A stretch of 40,672 bases of DNA from assembly GCF_007859815.1 (NCBI RefSeq), contig NZ_SJPH01000005.1, forward strand, positions 1-40,672, read 5' to 3'. How positions within the stretch are numbered: the stretch's first letter is position 1; every line of letters starts with the position of its first letter. Below, piece after piece: positions 28,580-38,138 of the stretch. The translations under genes and the position numbers were made by a program. The stretch is from Botrimarina hoheduenensis. GTDB taxonomy: Bacteria > Planctomycetota > Planctomycetia > Pirellulales > Lacipirellulaceae. The notes beneath the pieces are model-generated. The model was not told the DNA's origin. It did no database searches and was given only the letters and a program-made list of their open reading frames with translations.

Positions 28580-28863
28580 GCCATCCCACATCCAGCTGCT
28601 CAGCGAGCGGCCTCGTCTGACGGAGGGGCAGCGCTTCGTTACCTTCGTAGCGATCATCCGCCAAAAAATTACTGTATCTACCGCATCTTTGGGCTGAACT
28701 GGCCGGGGTAATTTGACCCCGCGCGGGACCGCTGGCTAAGCTAGCCGCAGCAAGCTGCCGAAGGAATTTGCGCCCTTGTCACCTCGATCCCCCGTGGGCA
28801 TCGGCTCCGACAAGTCAGACCTCGGCGTAACCCTCGACGGAACACCGCCTGTCAGCTCGGAAC

Positions 28864-30684
28864 GTGATTTCGATGCGAAGTATTCTGTGCGCTACCTCGC
28901 AGTGCCTAGCTTCTCGGGCGATCGGCTCAAACAAGCGGTGCAGCTTACTTGCTCCTGCGGTCCGAACAGCATTCGCTGCGGTCATCAGTTTCTTACTGTT
29001 ACTCAGCACACTTGCCGGGGAGGCAGCGGAGCTCAGATTCTGGACCTCGCACGATCGCAAGCACACGACCGTTGCCGAGTTTGTGAAACTCGAGCAAGAC
29101 GTTGTGATCCTCAAGAAGGCGTCGGGCAAAACAATCCGGGTACCGCTCAGCAGCCTGTGCAACGAAGACCAGCGCTACGTTCGTGCAGCAGCGACGGGCG
29201 ATCCCCCGCTCGTGCGGCCGTTCGACGCCGATCCCGCTGAAGACCTCCCCGAGGATGGCAAGAAAATCGCCTTGGTCGCAACAGCGCGCGAGGTCGAAGC
29301 CCAGGCTCAGGCAACGTCAACCGCGTCAGAGGGTTTGCTGGTCTACCAGTTTCATCTCTCGGGAAACAAACTCCCCCCCAGCGAGCGAGTCCAGGTCCGC
29401 GCGCGGCTGCCCGAATGGCAACGCATGGCCTCAAAGAAACTGGTACGCATTGGTAACAAATGGATGACCGAAGCCGAGGCCGAAGCGACCCGTGAGTTAG
29501 CCGTCGATAAGATCAAAGAAGGCGTCGAGATGCTTCGCCTGGGCAACGGCCCCCTAGCGGAGCGCGCTCTGAACGAAGCCAGCCGGATCGACCCCGATAG
29601 CGGCGCTGCCGAATTCTTGAAGGGTTTGGTGTATGGACTTATCGTCGATGACGATTTGCAAGCATCCCGCTGCTTTGCCGAGTGCGTCAAACGCGAGCCC
29701 GGCAACGTTGCTGCCCTTAACAACTTGGCGATCAGCCAAGTCTTTTCCCGCAAGTTCGACGACGCGGTCGATAACTGGGTTCTGGCGGCAGACCTCTCAC
29801 CGGATACCGAAGAGATCGCTCACAATCTCGGCTGCTTGATCGCGGTCTCAGGTCGTCGGGGGGTGAGAGTTTCGTCTCGGCAGATAAACAAAGCCACTTC
29901 GACCTACCGGTACCTGATCACCGAGCACGAACACGATCGCCCGACAGCGTTCGAAATGCACTATCTGCCCCCCAGCGGGCGGAACTATCTGGGCTTTCGC
30001 CGCGCAGACGGCGAGCAAAACGGCGATCTGATCGCGGTAGCATCGGGCAGCGGCTTTGTGATCGCCCCTGGCCTGATCGTAACGAACGATCACGTGGTCA
30101 AGGATTCGGACAGCCTGTTGGTGCTCGATCCGCTGAACAGCAAGAACCGTCTGATGGCGACCACCCTCGCCAGAGACACGGCACTGGACCTCGCGCTAGT
30201 GCGTTGTGAGGATCTGAACGCGCCGGCCGCACCGATTTCAACCCTGCTGCCTCGCCGCGGGTCGGACGTGATGGTGCTTGGGTTCCCTTTGGGCTTGCAG
30301 TTGGGATCGGCCCTCAAAGCGACGCGGGGCAGCATGGTGGCGCTGCCCGACGCCTCAAACGACGGACTCTGCCTGTACGACGCCCTGACCAACCCCGGCA
30401 ACAGCGGCGGGCCCCTGTGCGACCAATCTGGGCGCGTCGTTGGTGTGGTGCGAATCATCACGGGCGACGCCGGTGGCGTTTATGGCGGAGCCATCCCGAT
30501 GGCCGCGGCGTGGTCGTTCCTCCGGCAGCACGCCCCCGACCTCGACACCAATCCCGAGCCCGGCGAGATACTCAGTTGGCCCGATGTCGATGCGCGGATG
30601 GCCCCCTCGACGGTCTTGATCCTCAACCGACAGCGTCAGCAGCGGCGGGGTGCCGGCGAATTCCAGCGCGGCTTTGGCGGCTAA
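28864..30684 (+). CDS. SHD1-TPR-trypsin-like serine protease
   Basis: 606 residues from a GTG (an ATG three codons later is possible). A long N-terminal leader holds a hydrophobic segment at about 34-53 (FAAVISFLLLLSTLAG), so it is exported or anchored. Residues 57-107 form an SHD1 domain (LRFWTSHDRKHTTVAEFV...VPLSSLCNEDQRYV), common in planctomycetes. TPR-like helices cover about 213-330 (GNVAALNNLAISQVFSRKFDDAV). The C-terminal chymotrypsin-fold protease has H410 (TNDHVV), D442 (ALDLALV) and S514 (NPGNSGGPL). The catalytic triad is complete. Its 3' end overlaps the convergent metalloprotease gene by 62 bp. Confidence 0.85.
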   Translation: MISMRSILCATSQCLASRAIGSNKRCSLLAPAVRTAFAAVISFLLLLSTLAGEAAELRFWTSHDRKHTTVAEFVKLEQDVVILKKASGKTIRVPLSSLCNEDQRYVRAAATGDPPLVRPFDADPAEDLPEDGKKIALVATAREVEAQAQATSTASEGLLVYQFHLSGNKLPPSERVQVRARLPEWQRMASKKLVRIGNKWMTEAEAEATRELAVDKIKEGVEMLRLGNGPLAERALNEASRIDPDSGAAEFLKGLVYGLIVDDDLQASRCFAECVKREPGNVAALNNLAISQVFSRKFDDAVDNWVLAADLSPDTEEIAHNLGCLIAVSGRRGVRVSSRQINKATSTYRYLITEHEHDRPTAFEMHYLPPSGRNYLGFRRADGEQNGDLIAVASGSGFVIAPGLIVTNDHVVKDSDSLLVLDPLNSKNRLMATTLARDTALDLALVRCEDLNAPAAPISTLLPRRGSDVMVLGFPLGLQLGSALKATRGSMVALPDASNDGLCLYDALTNPGNSGGPLCDQSGRVVGVVRIITGDAGGVYGGAIPMAAAWSFLRQHAPDLDTNPEPGEILSWPDVDARMAPSTVLILNRQRQQRRGAGEFQRGFGG

Positions 30685-31567
30685 TGCCTACCAAGGCCAT
30701 CACACAAGCGAGTGCACACGCTGCGGGCTCCGGCACCGCGGTAGAACGCACGTCACCATAGTTGGAAGCCCATTCGTCGTACGAACCGATCTCCGCCGGC
30801 GTGCCTAGCCCATCTCGCCAGACCGTGTAGTCGGCGACGCCCACCAAGTTGTCGCCGTTGTAATCCCCCGGCAGCGGCGGGGGCAGGTTGAAGACGAACC
30901 GGCTCGACAGCGCCGTCGCGATTTGCGAACTCGACAGTTGTTCCGTCGAGCCACCGGGGCTCATCAGGTTGGCCAAACTGTTAGCGGTATGCTGGAGGCC
31001 CAAGTTGTGGCCAATCTCGTGCGCCATCACCGATGCGATGACGTCACGGCCGTTGTTGTAAGTGAGCAGTGTGTCTCCTGCGTAGCCCGTGATGCCATTG
31101 CCACCGAGGCTCGCGAGCCCGGCCGAACTTAGGTTCCCGAGCGGTGCAAAACCGGGCACAACATCGACCATGATCATGTTGAGGGTGTTCGCGTTGGTAG
31201 AAGTCAGTCCCGCGGCTGCGGCACCATTGCGGATCAGATTGAAGTCCGACTGCGGACGCGTTCCTGAACCGTTATTGCCACGCAGCGCGAACGCGCTGTT
31301 GTAGATCGGAGTTTCGGTATCGAACTCGATATCGATACCCGCCTGGGCCCAGATCCTGTCGATCTGATCTTCGATGTAGGCCTTCGTGGAGCCGCTACCA
31401 AAAGCGTTCGCCACATTCGTCCCGTTGTCTTCCGCTGCGCGGATCAACCGGACCCGAACGACCTTGGTGATTGGCAGAGCCGAATTCACAATCACCGCCG
31501 CCGTAGCGCATGAAGTCATTGCTACGGCTAAAAAACAAAACGCTGTGCACCGCGACATGAAGAGCAT
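30623..31567 (-). CDS. Secreted metzincin-type metalloprotease with dockerin-like segment and PEP-CTERM tail
   Basis: 314 residues from the ATG at 31567, preceded by GGAAGAGG; an upstream in-frame start at 31645 adds a non-signal-like extension. The signal peptide is MLFMSRCTAFCFLAVAMTSCA. Zinc-binding HEIGHNLGLQH (H at about 183) with a later Met-turn NLMSP marks a metzincin. A dockerin-like DYNGDNLVGVADYTVWRDGL (about 237-256) resembles segments common in Lacipirellulaceae exoproteins. The tail VPEPAACALACVMALVGISRQSRAGIRR is a PEP-CTERM signal. The protein is therefore an envelope-sorted protease; its substrate is unknown. Confidence 0.88.
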   Translation of the reverse strand: MLFMSRCTAFCFLAVAMTSCATAAVIVNSALPITKVVRVRLIRAAEDNGTNVANAFGSGSTKAYIEDQIDRIWAQAGIDIEFDTETPIYNSAFALRGNNGSGTRPQSDFNLIRNGAAAAGLTSTNANTLNMIMVDVVPGFAPLGNLSSAGLASLGGNGITGYAGDTLLTYNNGRDVIASVMAHEIGHNLGLQHTANSLANLMSPGGSTEQLSSSQIATALSSRFVFNLPPPLPGDYNGDNLVGVADYTVWRDGLGTPAEIGSYDEWASNYGDVRSTAVPEPAACALACVMALVGISRQSRAGIRRHPAAADAVG

Positions 31568-31765
31568 TGCTGACCTCTTCCGGGGGAAGAATGAAACCCG
31601 GTCGGACGGGGTTCCGGACCCGTCCGCGATCAACTTTGGTAACACACTCGCCCGATCACGATCAAGCGAAAGTCAGCAAGCCGAACCGATTCTTTTTGGC
31701 GAATGACGGTTAGCCGCGTGAAAAAGCGTGGGGAGCACAGGCTCTGCTATCGACCTGCGAACGAT

Positions 31766-32959
31766 TCAGCGCTCGCCATCGACGGCTTGACGTCCGACAT
31801 CAACATAGGTCCTTAGCACGTCGCCCCCGCGAAACAGTTCGAGTTCAACGCGACGACCGGCGCTCGTCAGCTTTACGAGCGTAATGAGATGGTCGCTGTT
31901 CTCGATGGGAACGCCGTCAAAACGCAGAATGACGTCGTTGGGAAGCAACGCAGCGGTCGCCGCCGGCGAGCCCGGCTCAACCCCCTTAACCTTCGCACCA
32001 GAGAAACGCGCCAGACCGATCTCGCGGGCTATGGCTTCATTAAATTGCCCATCGAGCTGAACGCCCAGGAACCCCCGGGAGACCTCGCCACCGGTGATCA
32101 GTTGTCGTGCAACACTCACGGCGATATTGATCGGGATCGAGAAGCCGATGCCCTCGTTGCCACCGCTGCTGCTCGCGATGGCAGTGTTCAGACCGATCAC
32201 CTGCCCGCGCAAGTTTACAAGCGGCCCCCCCGAGTTGCCGGGGTTGATCGCCGCGTCGGTCTGGAGGAAGTTCTGCCACGGAACCTCGCTGCGACCCAGA
32301 TCCAGGTTGTGACGGCCCTTCGCGCTGAGGATGCCGCGTGTGACGCTCTGACTCAAGCCAAAGGGGCTGCCAAATGCGAGAACATGCTCACCGATCTCGA
32401 GCGTATCGCTATCGCCCAACAGAGCAGGGGGGGCATCGGGTGAGTTGATCGCCATGACCGCGATATCGGTCTCACGGTCCGACCAGATACGCGTCGGATT
32501 GATTGTCTGCCCACCGTCGAACTGGATCCGGATCCGCGGTGCCGAGGAGTTACGGATCACATGGTGGTTGGTCAGCACAAAGGCCTCGCCACCGAAGCGG
32601 ACCACAATGCCCGACCCAGCCTCCTGCTCTTGGCGAAAAGGCTGATCTTGTGCGGGGCTAGCTTCAATATGGACGACGCTCGGCGCTACAAGCCTTGCGA
32701 CACGCTTAATGACGCCGAGTTGCGGCTCGAGCGCCTCAACATCGCGGGCCAGCTCTTGAAACTCGACTGCTCGTTCGGCGTCGCGACGCCGTGCGGCTTC
32801 GTCGGCCGACTCGGTCGGCACCTGCCGCAGCGTCGTATAGGGCACCTTCGTGCCGTTACTGAACAGACTTTGCGAGCTCGCAATCGTCCCCCCCAACAGC
32901 GCGCACTGTAAACAGACGAGCAACGTCAGGCGTTCAAATCGAGGGACAAACCTGCGCAT
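31766..32959 (-). CDS. HtrA/DegP-type serine protease with one PDZ domain
   Basis: 397 residues. An N-terminal hydrophobic signal segment (about 9-29) gives export to the periplasm. The trypsin-like domain (about 85-290) has H133 (TNHHV), D165 (ETDIAVM) and S243 (NPGNSGGPL), and the HtrA pattern GFSIPINIA. One PDZ domain follows (about 293-385, RGFLGVQLDG...GVEPGSPAATAALLPNDVILRFDG). It fits envelope protein quality control. A single PDZ domain makes it closer to DegS/HtrA1-like forms than to two-PDZ DegP. It is on the same strand as the metzincin gene, separated by about 200 bp. Confidence 0.93.
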   Translation of the reverse strand: MRRFVPRFERLTLLVCLQCALLGGTIASSQSLFSNGTKVPYTTLRQVPTESADEAARRRDAERAVEFQELARDVEALEPQLGVIKRVARLVAPSVVHIEASPAQDQPFRQEQEAGSGIVVRFGGEAFVLTNHHVIRNSSAPRIRIQFDGGQTINPTRIWSDRETDIAVMAINSPDAPPALLGDSDTLEIGEHVLAFGSPFGLSQSVTRGILSAKGRHNLDLGRSEVPWQNFLQTDAAINPGNSGGPLVNLRGQVIGLNTAIASSSGGNEGIGFSIPINIAVSVARQLITGGEVSRGFLGVQLDGQFNEAIAREIGLARFSGAKVKGVEPGSPAATAALLPNDVILRFDGVPIENSDHLITLVKLTSAGRRVELELFRGGDVLRTYVDVGRQAVDGER

Positions 32960-33081
32960 CGCAAGACAGATAGCGTGTGGAGCGGGATTGGTGCCACGGT
33001 TGCCTAACGGTAGCCGCGGGGCGTCATGTCGACGCCAATAGTCTAGCCGCTTCCCGGTGCCCGGCAGACTTTATCCCCCGG

Positions 33082-33525
33082 TTACTGAAGCTCCAAGTCG
33101 GAAACACGGATCTCGGTTTCGGAATAACCGGTATCGACCACCCGGCCCCAATCTTCTCCGCCCGACTCTTCGATCGTGCCGTTCTCAACACCTTGCTGGC
33201 ACTCGATGCACATGGTGGCATACGGCAGGGCTTTGATCCGCAGCAGCGGAATCTTGCCCTCGCAAAGCTCGCAATGGCCGTAAACGCCATCACGAATGCG
33301 CTCGATCGCTTTTTCGATGCTGGCCAGCTCGCGTGACTCAACCTCGGCCAAACGCGAGCTGATTTCGCCGTGAGCGGAGTCAAGTGCGCAGTCGAGAATG
33401 TCGCTGCCCCCTTGCTCACGCAGCTGTTCGAGCAAACTGAGGTCTCCCGCCAGCGCTCGCCTGAGGGCGTCACGACGACGAACAAGCAGTTCTTTGATCT
33501 GAATAATCGAGTCTTTGCGTGCCAT
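33082..33525 (-). CDS. DksA/TraR-family zinc-finger protein
   Basis: 147 residues from the ATG at 33525; the longer open frame upstream has no family similarity. A helical N-terminal coiled-coil-like part (about 5-85, MARKDSIIQIKELLVRRRDALRRALAG) is followed by the C4 zinc finger CELCEGKIPLLRIKAL...MCIECQ (C-x2-C-x17-C-x2-C), which identifies the DksA/TraR fold. Such proteins bind in the RNA polymerase secondary channel, often together with ppGpp. The acidic C-terminal tail (SGGEDWGRVVDTGYSETEIRVSD) is unusual. Cytoplasmic. Confidence 0.9.
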   Translation of the reverse strand: MARKDSIIQIKELLVRRRDALRRALAGDLSLLEQLREQGGSDILDCALDSAHGEISSRLAEVESRELASIEKAIERIRDGVYGHCELCEGKIPLLRIKALPYATMCIECQQGVENGTIEESGGEDWGRVVDTGYSETEIRVSDLELQ

Positions 33526-34063
33526 GAGAAGAGTGCCTCGATAGGGCCGGCTCGTAGGGTCGTCGCACGCCGTGCAAACCCCCTTATCGAAACCGACCGG
33601 TGTCTGTTCCTGGTGAGCGGGCCGAACCTCGGCGACGAAATTCGTCGGTCCGAACTCGGGCCTCCCCGCTTGGCACCCCCCCCGTCTGTGGGGCAGGGGA
33701 TAGCGCCTTATCGCAAACATAGTACGCGGGAGGCGGTCAGGAGGTCGGTGAATTCCTGTCAGGTTTGCTACAGAACGCCCATCCGCCCGCCGAGGAGCCG
33801 GGGACAAGCCCGCAAATCGTTTTACAACAACGGTTTACGCCGCACGGCGACGGGCCTTAACCGCCTAATCGGCGCATCCGGAACCGAACTTCCGACCACC
33901 CGAACAGAGTCACGCGTTGCTTTTTGCCCCCCTGCTGTCCGCAAGCTACATGACGGTGGACCGTTTTTCGTTGGGTGGGCGTCTTCCGCGAGGATGCCCT
34001 ACCGAACACCTAGAGCGGCCCCCATCACATCACGCGGCCCCTGCTACCTAACGACGCGACCGA
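33526..34063. other. Non-coding region between the DksA-like and FHA-like genes
   Basis: About 540 bp with no convincing gene on either strand. It contains the upstream regions of both divergent genes. An eight- to nine-C run near 33677 is the only obvious composition feature. Confidence 0.4.
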
Positions 34064-36721
34064 ATGAGCATTGCCCTGACCGATCTCGCCGACCCGCTGA
34101 CTGCTCTCGAGCCGATCGGTTACGTCCTGCGCGACGCCAACCAACTCGGCTTGGCTGAGGGTGCGACCATTGGCGCAACGCCGCTCACGATCGGTGCCGG
34201 ACCGCGTTGTACGCTGCGTTTGCCTGGTGCGGGACTGCGGCCGTTGCATTGCGTGGTTTCGCTCGAGTCGGGCCGGCTGATGGCACGCCGCTGGGCCAGC
34301 AACACCTGGCTCAACGACGAAGAATTCAACGAAGCGGAACTGACCAGCGGCGACCGTCTCCGAATCGGCTCGAACGTCTTCGAGATCGCACGGATCGACG
34401 CGCCGGCGAGCGACTTTGCCGCGCGGATCGAAACGCCACCCAGCAGCAGCGACGTGGCCGAACCGAGCCAGATAAATCTTTCTTCCGCTGCGGAGGCTAT
34501 CCGGACAAAGAGCCCCGAACCAAAAACAGTAGAAGAAAGCGCCTTCGGAAAAGCGCCGGATTCACCGGCTGGCCCCGTCGAGCCGGCCGCGGACGAAGCC
34601 GACTCGGCTTGGGATCTAGCTAGCGGCATACCCTCGGCGACTTCTCCGGAGAACAATGAAGACACCGAACAGGATCCGGCCATTCCGGCTCGGCTGCTGC
34701 AGCCCTGGTCTCCTAAGCCAAAAGCAATAACGCCCCCCGCTGAAGAGCCCCAGATCGATGCCGATCCGGCTGCCGACTCGTCCGACTCATGGGGCGATCC
34801 GCTCGCCGATGCCTCGAGCTGGCTTGCGACCGACAGTCCCGTAGCCGATGACACGACAGACAGCGAAACGGCGGACAACGACACCGATCTGGTTGCCGTA
34901 ACCGCCGACGCCCCTGAAAGGGACCCGTGGGCCGTGGTTGAGCGCGTGGCTCCGATCAGCTCCGCCATCGAAGCCGCTGAAGTCCTCGCCGAGAATAATT
35001 CATCGGACGAAATCGATGTTTTCTCGGCAAAGGCAACGGAAGAATCCGAGACCGAGGAGTTCAACGCCGCTCCTTCCGCCGAAGCAGCGAACGATGCTGA
35101 ACCACCGAGCGACGAGCCCGTTAACCGTCTGGCCGATCCCGCGACAGACCTCGAAGCGCGCTCCTCTGAATTGCTCGCACGGCGATTAGAGACAACGCGG
35201 GGCCGTGCGCGCACTTTACTGGCAACCTTGCGGCGTGAACGCATCACCCTTCTCGACCATGAGAACCAGCGGGCAGCGCTCGCGACCGAACTCGAGCGTC
35301 TTGAGCTAGCGCTCACGGCGGCGGATACCCGCGCTGAAGAGGAAGCCGCAGGTCGTTGGGCCGCTGAAACGCACGCCAACGAGTTGGCGGAGCGTGTCAC
35401 TGAGCTTGAAGCCGCAATCCTTCAGCTTGAACAAACGACGGCGGTTTGCGAACCGCCGTCAGAGCAAGCGGTTAGCGAGGCACCCGCAGAAGCGCCCTGG
35501 CTGACAGGTCTTCCCGCAGCTGACGAACGGGTTGATGCCCAAGTGGATACCGCGGAGGAACCGGTATCCCCGGCCGATCCGTGCGTCGCTCAAGAGGAGG
35601 AACCTGCCCAAGCCGCCCCCGATTTCGATCCGGATTACACCTCCGACGAGAGCTCCGATTCGCAGGAGCTATGGGCGGTTGAAAAACTCTCCGGCGATGA
35701 ACCGGGGGAGTCCGTTCGATCCGAGCAACTCTCGGCAAACCACGAAGCGGTTGAGGATCGGCACGAGTTGCCGACAGCTGAGCCCGCTTACGACGAGTCG
35801 ATGAGCACCGATGACAACGAGGGAGAGAGTTCGGAATCCCTTCGTTCGTCTGCCAGCACTTCGCTTTGGGCCGATGACGAACAGCCGACCCCCGCGAGCG
35901 AGGGCCTTTGGTCAGACGTGTCGCCCCAGGAAGAGAACGCTGCTGTAGAGCAGCAAATCGAACCGCCGCTGAGCGACTTGAGGGAAGAATTCAACCAGAC
36001 CGACGAGCGAGCAGAAGCGGCCCTAAAGCTAGCGGCCGAAGCTCTGAGCGCGGATCCGTTTGCCGCACGTGTGTCCGAAGACGAGTCATCCGAGGCGGTT
36101 CGGCAGGAGTCGTTCTACGAGAAGTACTCCCACCTGCTGCCCGCTGACGATAGTGCCTCGCCTGAGGTAGCGGCACCGGTGGCGGCACCGGCTCGGATTG
36201 CCCCCCCCTCTGAGCCGACTCCGGTCAACGCGTCAGCGAACTCTGCCGATGACGAGTCGGTCGAAGATTACATGCAGCGCATGATGCAGCGCTTGCGTGG
36301 ATCCGACGACGCTCCTGTCGCCAAGCCCAAACCCACCTTTTCGACCTCGCAGCAAGCCGAAGAGGAAACTGTCGCGCCGGCGACACCCAAAGAAGACATC
36401 AAGCCGATTGCTAACCTCGAAGAGTTGCGCGGGGGTTTAGCCCCGGAGCATGCGACCGACATGGGTGCCCTTCGTCAGCTGGCGAATCAGTCGGCCCGTC
36501 AGGCAATCGATGTCGCGAAGACGAACAAGAACAAAGAAAACGCCACCGTCAGACTGATGATCGCCACGGTCTGCCTGGGTGGCGGCGCGATGGCCTGTTT
36601 GGCAGCCCCCGATGCTCTGGATTTGCTCTCGCTGACCGGGTACAGCGCAATCCTTGCCGGCGCGTTCTTCGGATACCGAACCCTTAGCGGGATCAAGTCA
36701 CCCAAATCGTCGCGTTCGTAA
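34064..36721 (+). CDS. Very large acidic protein with FHA-like head and C-terminal membrane helices
   Basis: 885 residues. The first about 110 resemble a forkhead-associated domain (LTIGAGPRCTLRLPGAGLR, LHCVVSLESGRL, TWLNDEEFNEAELTSGDRLRIG), which binds phosphothreonine. A long Glu/Asp/Ala/Ser-rich stretch (about 125-365) is followed by a coiled coil (about 365-465) and more acidic low-complexity sequence. The end (about 730-885) contains a conserved-looking VEDYMQRMMQRLRG, then a helical QLANQSARQAIDVAKT and two hydrophobic segments (LMIATVCLGGGAMACLAA and YSAILAGAFFGYRTL). It is a single-gene unit. Tail-anchored scaffolding of signalling complexes is a guess. Confidence 0.72.
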   Translation: MSIALTDLADPLTALEPIGYVLRDANQLGLAEGATIGATPLTIGAGPRCTLRLPGAGLRPLHCVVSLESGRLMARRWASNTWLNDEEFNEAELTSGDRLRIGSNVFEIARIDAPASDFAARIETPPSSSDVAEPSQINLSSAAEAIRTKSPEPKTVEESAFGKAPDSPAGPVEPAADEADSAWDLASGIPSATSPENNEDTEQDPAIPARLLQPWSPKPKAITPPAEEPQIDADPAADSSDSWGDPLADASSWLATDSPVADDTTDSETADNDTDLVAVTADAPERDPWAVVERVAPISSAIEAAEVLAENNSSDEIDVFSAKATEESETEEFNAAPSAEAANDAEPPSDEPVNRLADPATDLEARSSELLARRLETTRGRARTLLATLRRERITLLDHENQRAALATELERLELALTAADTRAEEEAAGRWAAETHANELAERVTELEAAILQLEQTTAVCEPPSEQAVSEAPAEAPWLTGLPAADERVDAQVDTAEEPVSPADPCVAQEEEPAQAAPDFDPDYTSDESSDSQELWAVEKLSGDEPGESVRSEQLSANHEAVEDRHELPTAEPAYDESMSTDDNEGESSESLRSSASTSLWADDEQPTPASEGLWSDVSPQEENAAVEQQIEPPLSDLREEFNQTDERAEAALKLAAEALSADPFAARVSEDESSEAVRQESFYEKYSHLLPADDSASPEVAAPVAAPARIAPPSEPTPVNASANSADDESVEDYMQRMMQRLRGSDDAPVAKPKPTFSTSQQAEEETVAPATPKEDIKPIANLEELRGGLAPEHATDMGALRQLANQSARQAIDVAKTNKNKENATVRLMIATVCLGGGAMACLAAPDALDLLSLTGYSAILAGAFFGYRTLSGIKSPKSSRS

Positions 36722-36828
36722 GGATTCGCTCCGCGCCGAGAACCAGTACCGAGCCGCCGCGGCGCTTTGGCATCCGATGCGCCGTTCGTTAGAAGTGGCT
36801 GGATTGGCTGCCCGGGGCAGCCGATTCG

Positions 36829-37185
36829 TCACATCGCGGCGTTGTACATCGCGGTCACCGTCTCGGTGATCCCTCCGCGCGCGTTGAAGGAGATCTCGAC
36901 ACGCATCCACTGGGGAGAGACGACCGCCGCAAGGTCGTCGAGGATCGTGTTGGTCACGTGCTCGTAAAAAATCCCCTCGGTGCGGTAAGCCTGGAGATAA
37001 TACTTCAGGCTCTTCAGCTCGACGCACTTGCCCTTGGGCGTGTAGGTGATTTTCACCACGCCGAAGTCCGGCTGCCCCGTTTTTGGGCACAGCGAGGTGA
37101 ACTCGGGTTGGACGATCTCGATCTTGTATTCCCGCTGCGGGAACTCGTTCGGAAAGGTTTCAAGCAGGTCGCGTGAGACAGCCAT
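36829..37185 (-). CDS. queF: NADPH-dependent 7-cyano-7-deazaguanine reductase QueF
   Basis: 118 residues from the ATG at 37185 (a TTG three codons upstream is possible). This is the short, single-domain type. [14 protein letters not shown] carries the catalytic Cys33 and Asp40, and [22 protein letters not shown] holds the QueF motif for nitrile and NADPH binding. It reduces preQ0 to preQ1 in queuosine synthesis. It is divergent from queC and queE, with which it forms the 7-deazaguanine locus. Confidence 0.96.
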   Translation of the reverse strand: MAVSRDLLETFPNEFPQREYKIEIVQPEFTSLCPKTGQPDFGVVKITYTPKGKCVELKSLKYYLQAYRTEGIFYEHVTNTILDDLAAVVSPQWMRVEISFNARGGITETVTAMYNAAM

Positions 37186-37326
37186 CGGAGCCAAGAGTCT
37201 TGCGGGGAAATGTCAGGGGGGTGGTTGAGCAGAGGGGAATGAGTTTGGCATGATGCGGCTCCGCCCGGTAGGGCGTCGCCTCCGCCGCCACATTTGCCGC
37301 CGCCGTCCTCCGCGTCGATCGGCACC

Positions 37327-37352
37327 GGCCCCCCCCTTCGGCCCCCCCCTTC
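37327..37352 (+). repeat. Tandem 13-bp C-rich repeat upstream of queC
   Basis: Two perfect copies of GGCCCCCCCCTTC (37327-37339 and 37340-37352), followed by a partial third (GGCCCC). It lies 22 bp upstream of the queC start codon, where a leader would be expected. C8 tracts are prone to slippage. Confidence 0.9.
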
Positions 37353-37373
37353 GGCCCCAGCCCCCAGCGCTCG

Positions 37374-38102
37374 ATGCCTCCGCTGCCAGATTCTGCCCGC
37401 CGCGCCGTCGTCCTGCTTTCGGGGGGGCTCGATTCGGCGACAACCGCCGCGATCGCGCGTGCCGACGGGTTTGAGGTTTACGCCCTCAGCATCGACTACG
37501 GCCAGCGACATCGCTTCGAGCTCGATTCCGCTCAGCGGGTTGCCCAGGCAATCGGGGTCGCTGAGCATCGGATTGTGAAAATCGATCTGGGGCAGTTCGG
37601 TGGCAGCGCCCTGACGGCCGACATCGCCGTGCCGCGGGGCCGCTCCGAGGGTCAGATGTCTGCCGAGATCCCTGTCACCTACGTCCCGGCCCGCAATACC
37701 GTGATGCTCTCGCTGGCCTTGGGCTACGCCGAGGTGCTGGGCTCGACGGACCTGTTCATTGGGGTCAACGCGGTGGACTACAGCGGGTATCCCGATTGCC
37801 GCCCCGAATTTATCGCAGCGTTCACGCGGCTGGCGAATCTGGCGACCAAAGCGGGGGTCGAGGCGGCCGCCGCCGATCCGTCGGGCAATCTCGCCCTGCG
37901 GGTGCACGCTCCGCTGATTACCATGACCAAGGCTCAGATCATCCGCCAAGGCGTTCAGTTGGGCGTGGATTATGGGCTCACGCACACCTGCTATGCCCCC
38001 AGCGAAACGGGGATTGCTTGCGGCGCGTGCGATGCCTGCCTGCTTCGCCAGAAGGGCTTTGAAGCCGCCGGCCTGGTCGATCCGATTCCTTACCAACAAT
38101 GA
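37374..38102 (+). CDS. queC: 7-cyano-7-deazaguanine synthase QueC
   Basis: 242 residues. PP-loop ATP-binding motif SGGLDS (16-21), a conserved [18 protein letters not shown], and the zinc site with C206, C216, C219 and C222 ([20 protein letters not shown]). It converts 7-carboxy-7-deazaguanine to preQ0 with ATP and ammonia. No clear Shine-Dalgarno precedes the ATG; the leader is C-rich. queE follows 36 bp downstream in the same direction. Confidence 0.97.
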   Translation: MPPLPDSARRAVVLLSGGLDSATTAAIARADGFEVYALSIDYGQRHRFELDSAQRVAQAIGVAEHRIVKIDLGQFGGSALTADIAVPRGRSEGQMSAEIPVTYVPARNTVMLSLALGYAEVLGSTDLFIGVNAVDYSGYPDCRPEFIAAFTRLANLATKAGVEAAAADPSGNLALRVHAPLITMTKAQIIRQGVQLGVDYGLTHTCYAPSETGIACGACDACLLRQKGFEAAGLVDPIPYQQ

Positions 38103-38138
38103 TGGTTAGCCGCTCTTTGCGGCGGCGAGTCACTCACG

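Noticed and set aside
34120..35400. 426-codon minus-strand Ser/Ala-rich frame
   Set aside because: Shadow of the acidic Glu/Ala-rich part of the FHA-like gene.
37186..37373. preQ1 riboswitch before queC/queF
   Set aside because: No preQ1-type pseudoknot pattern; the leader is mainly C tracts.
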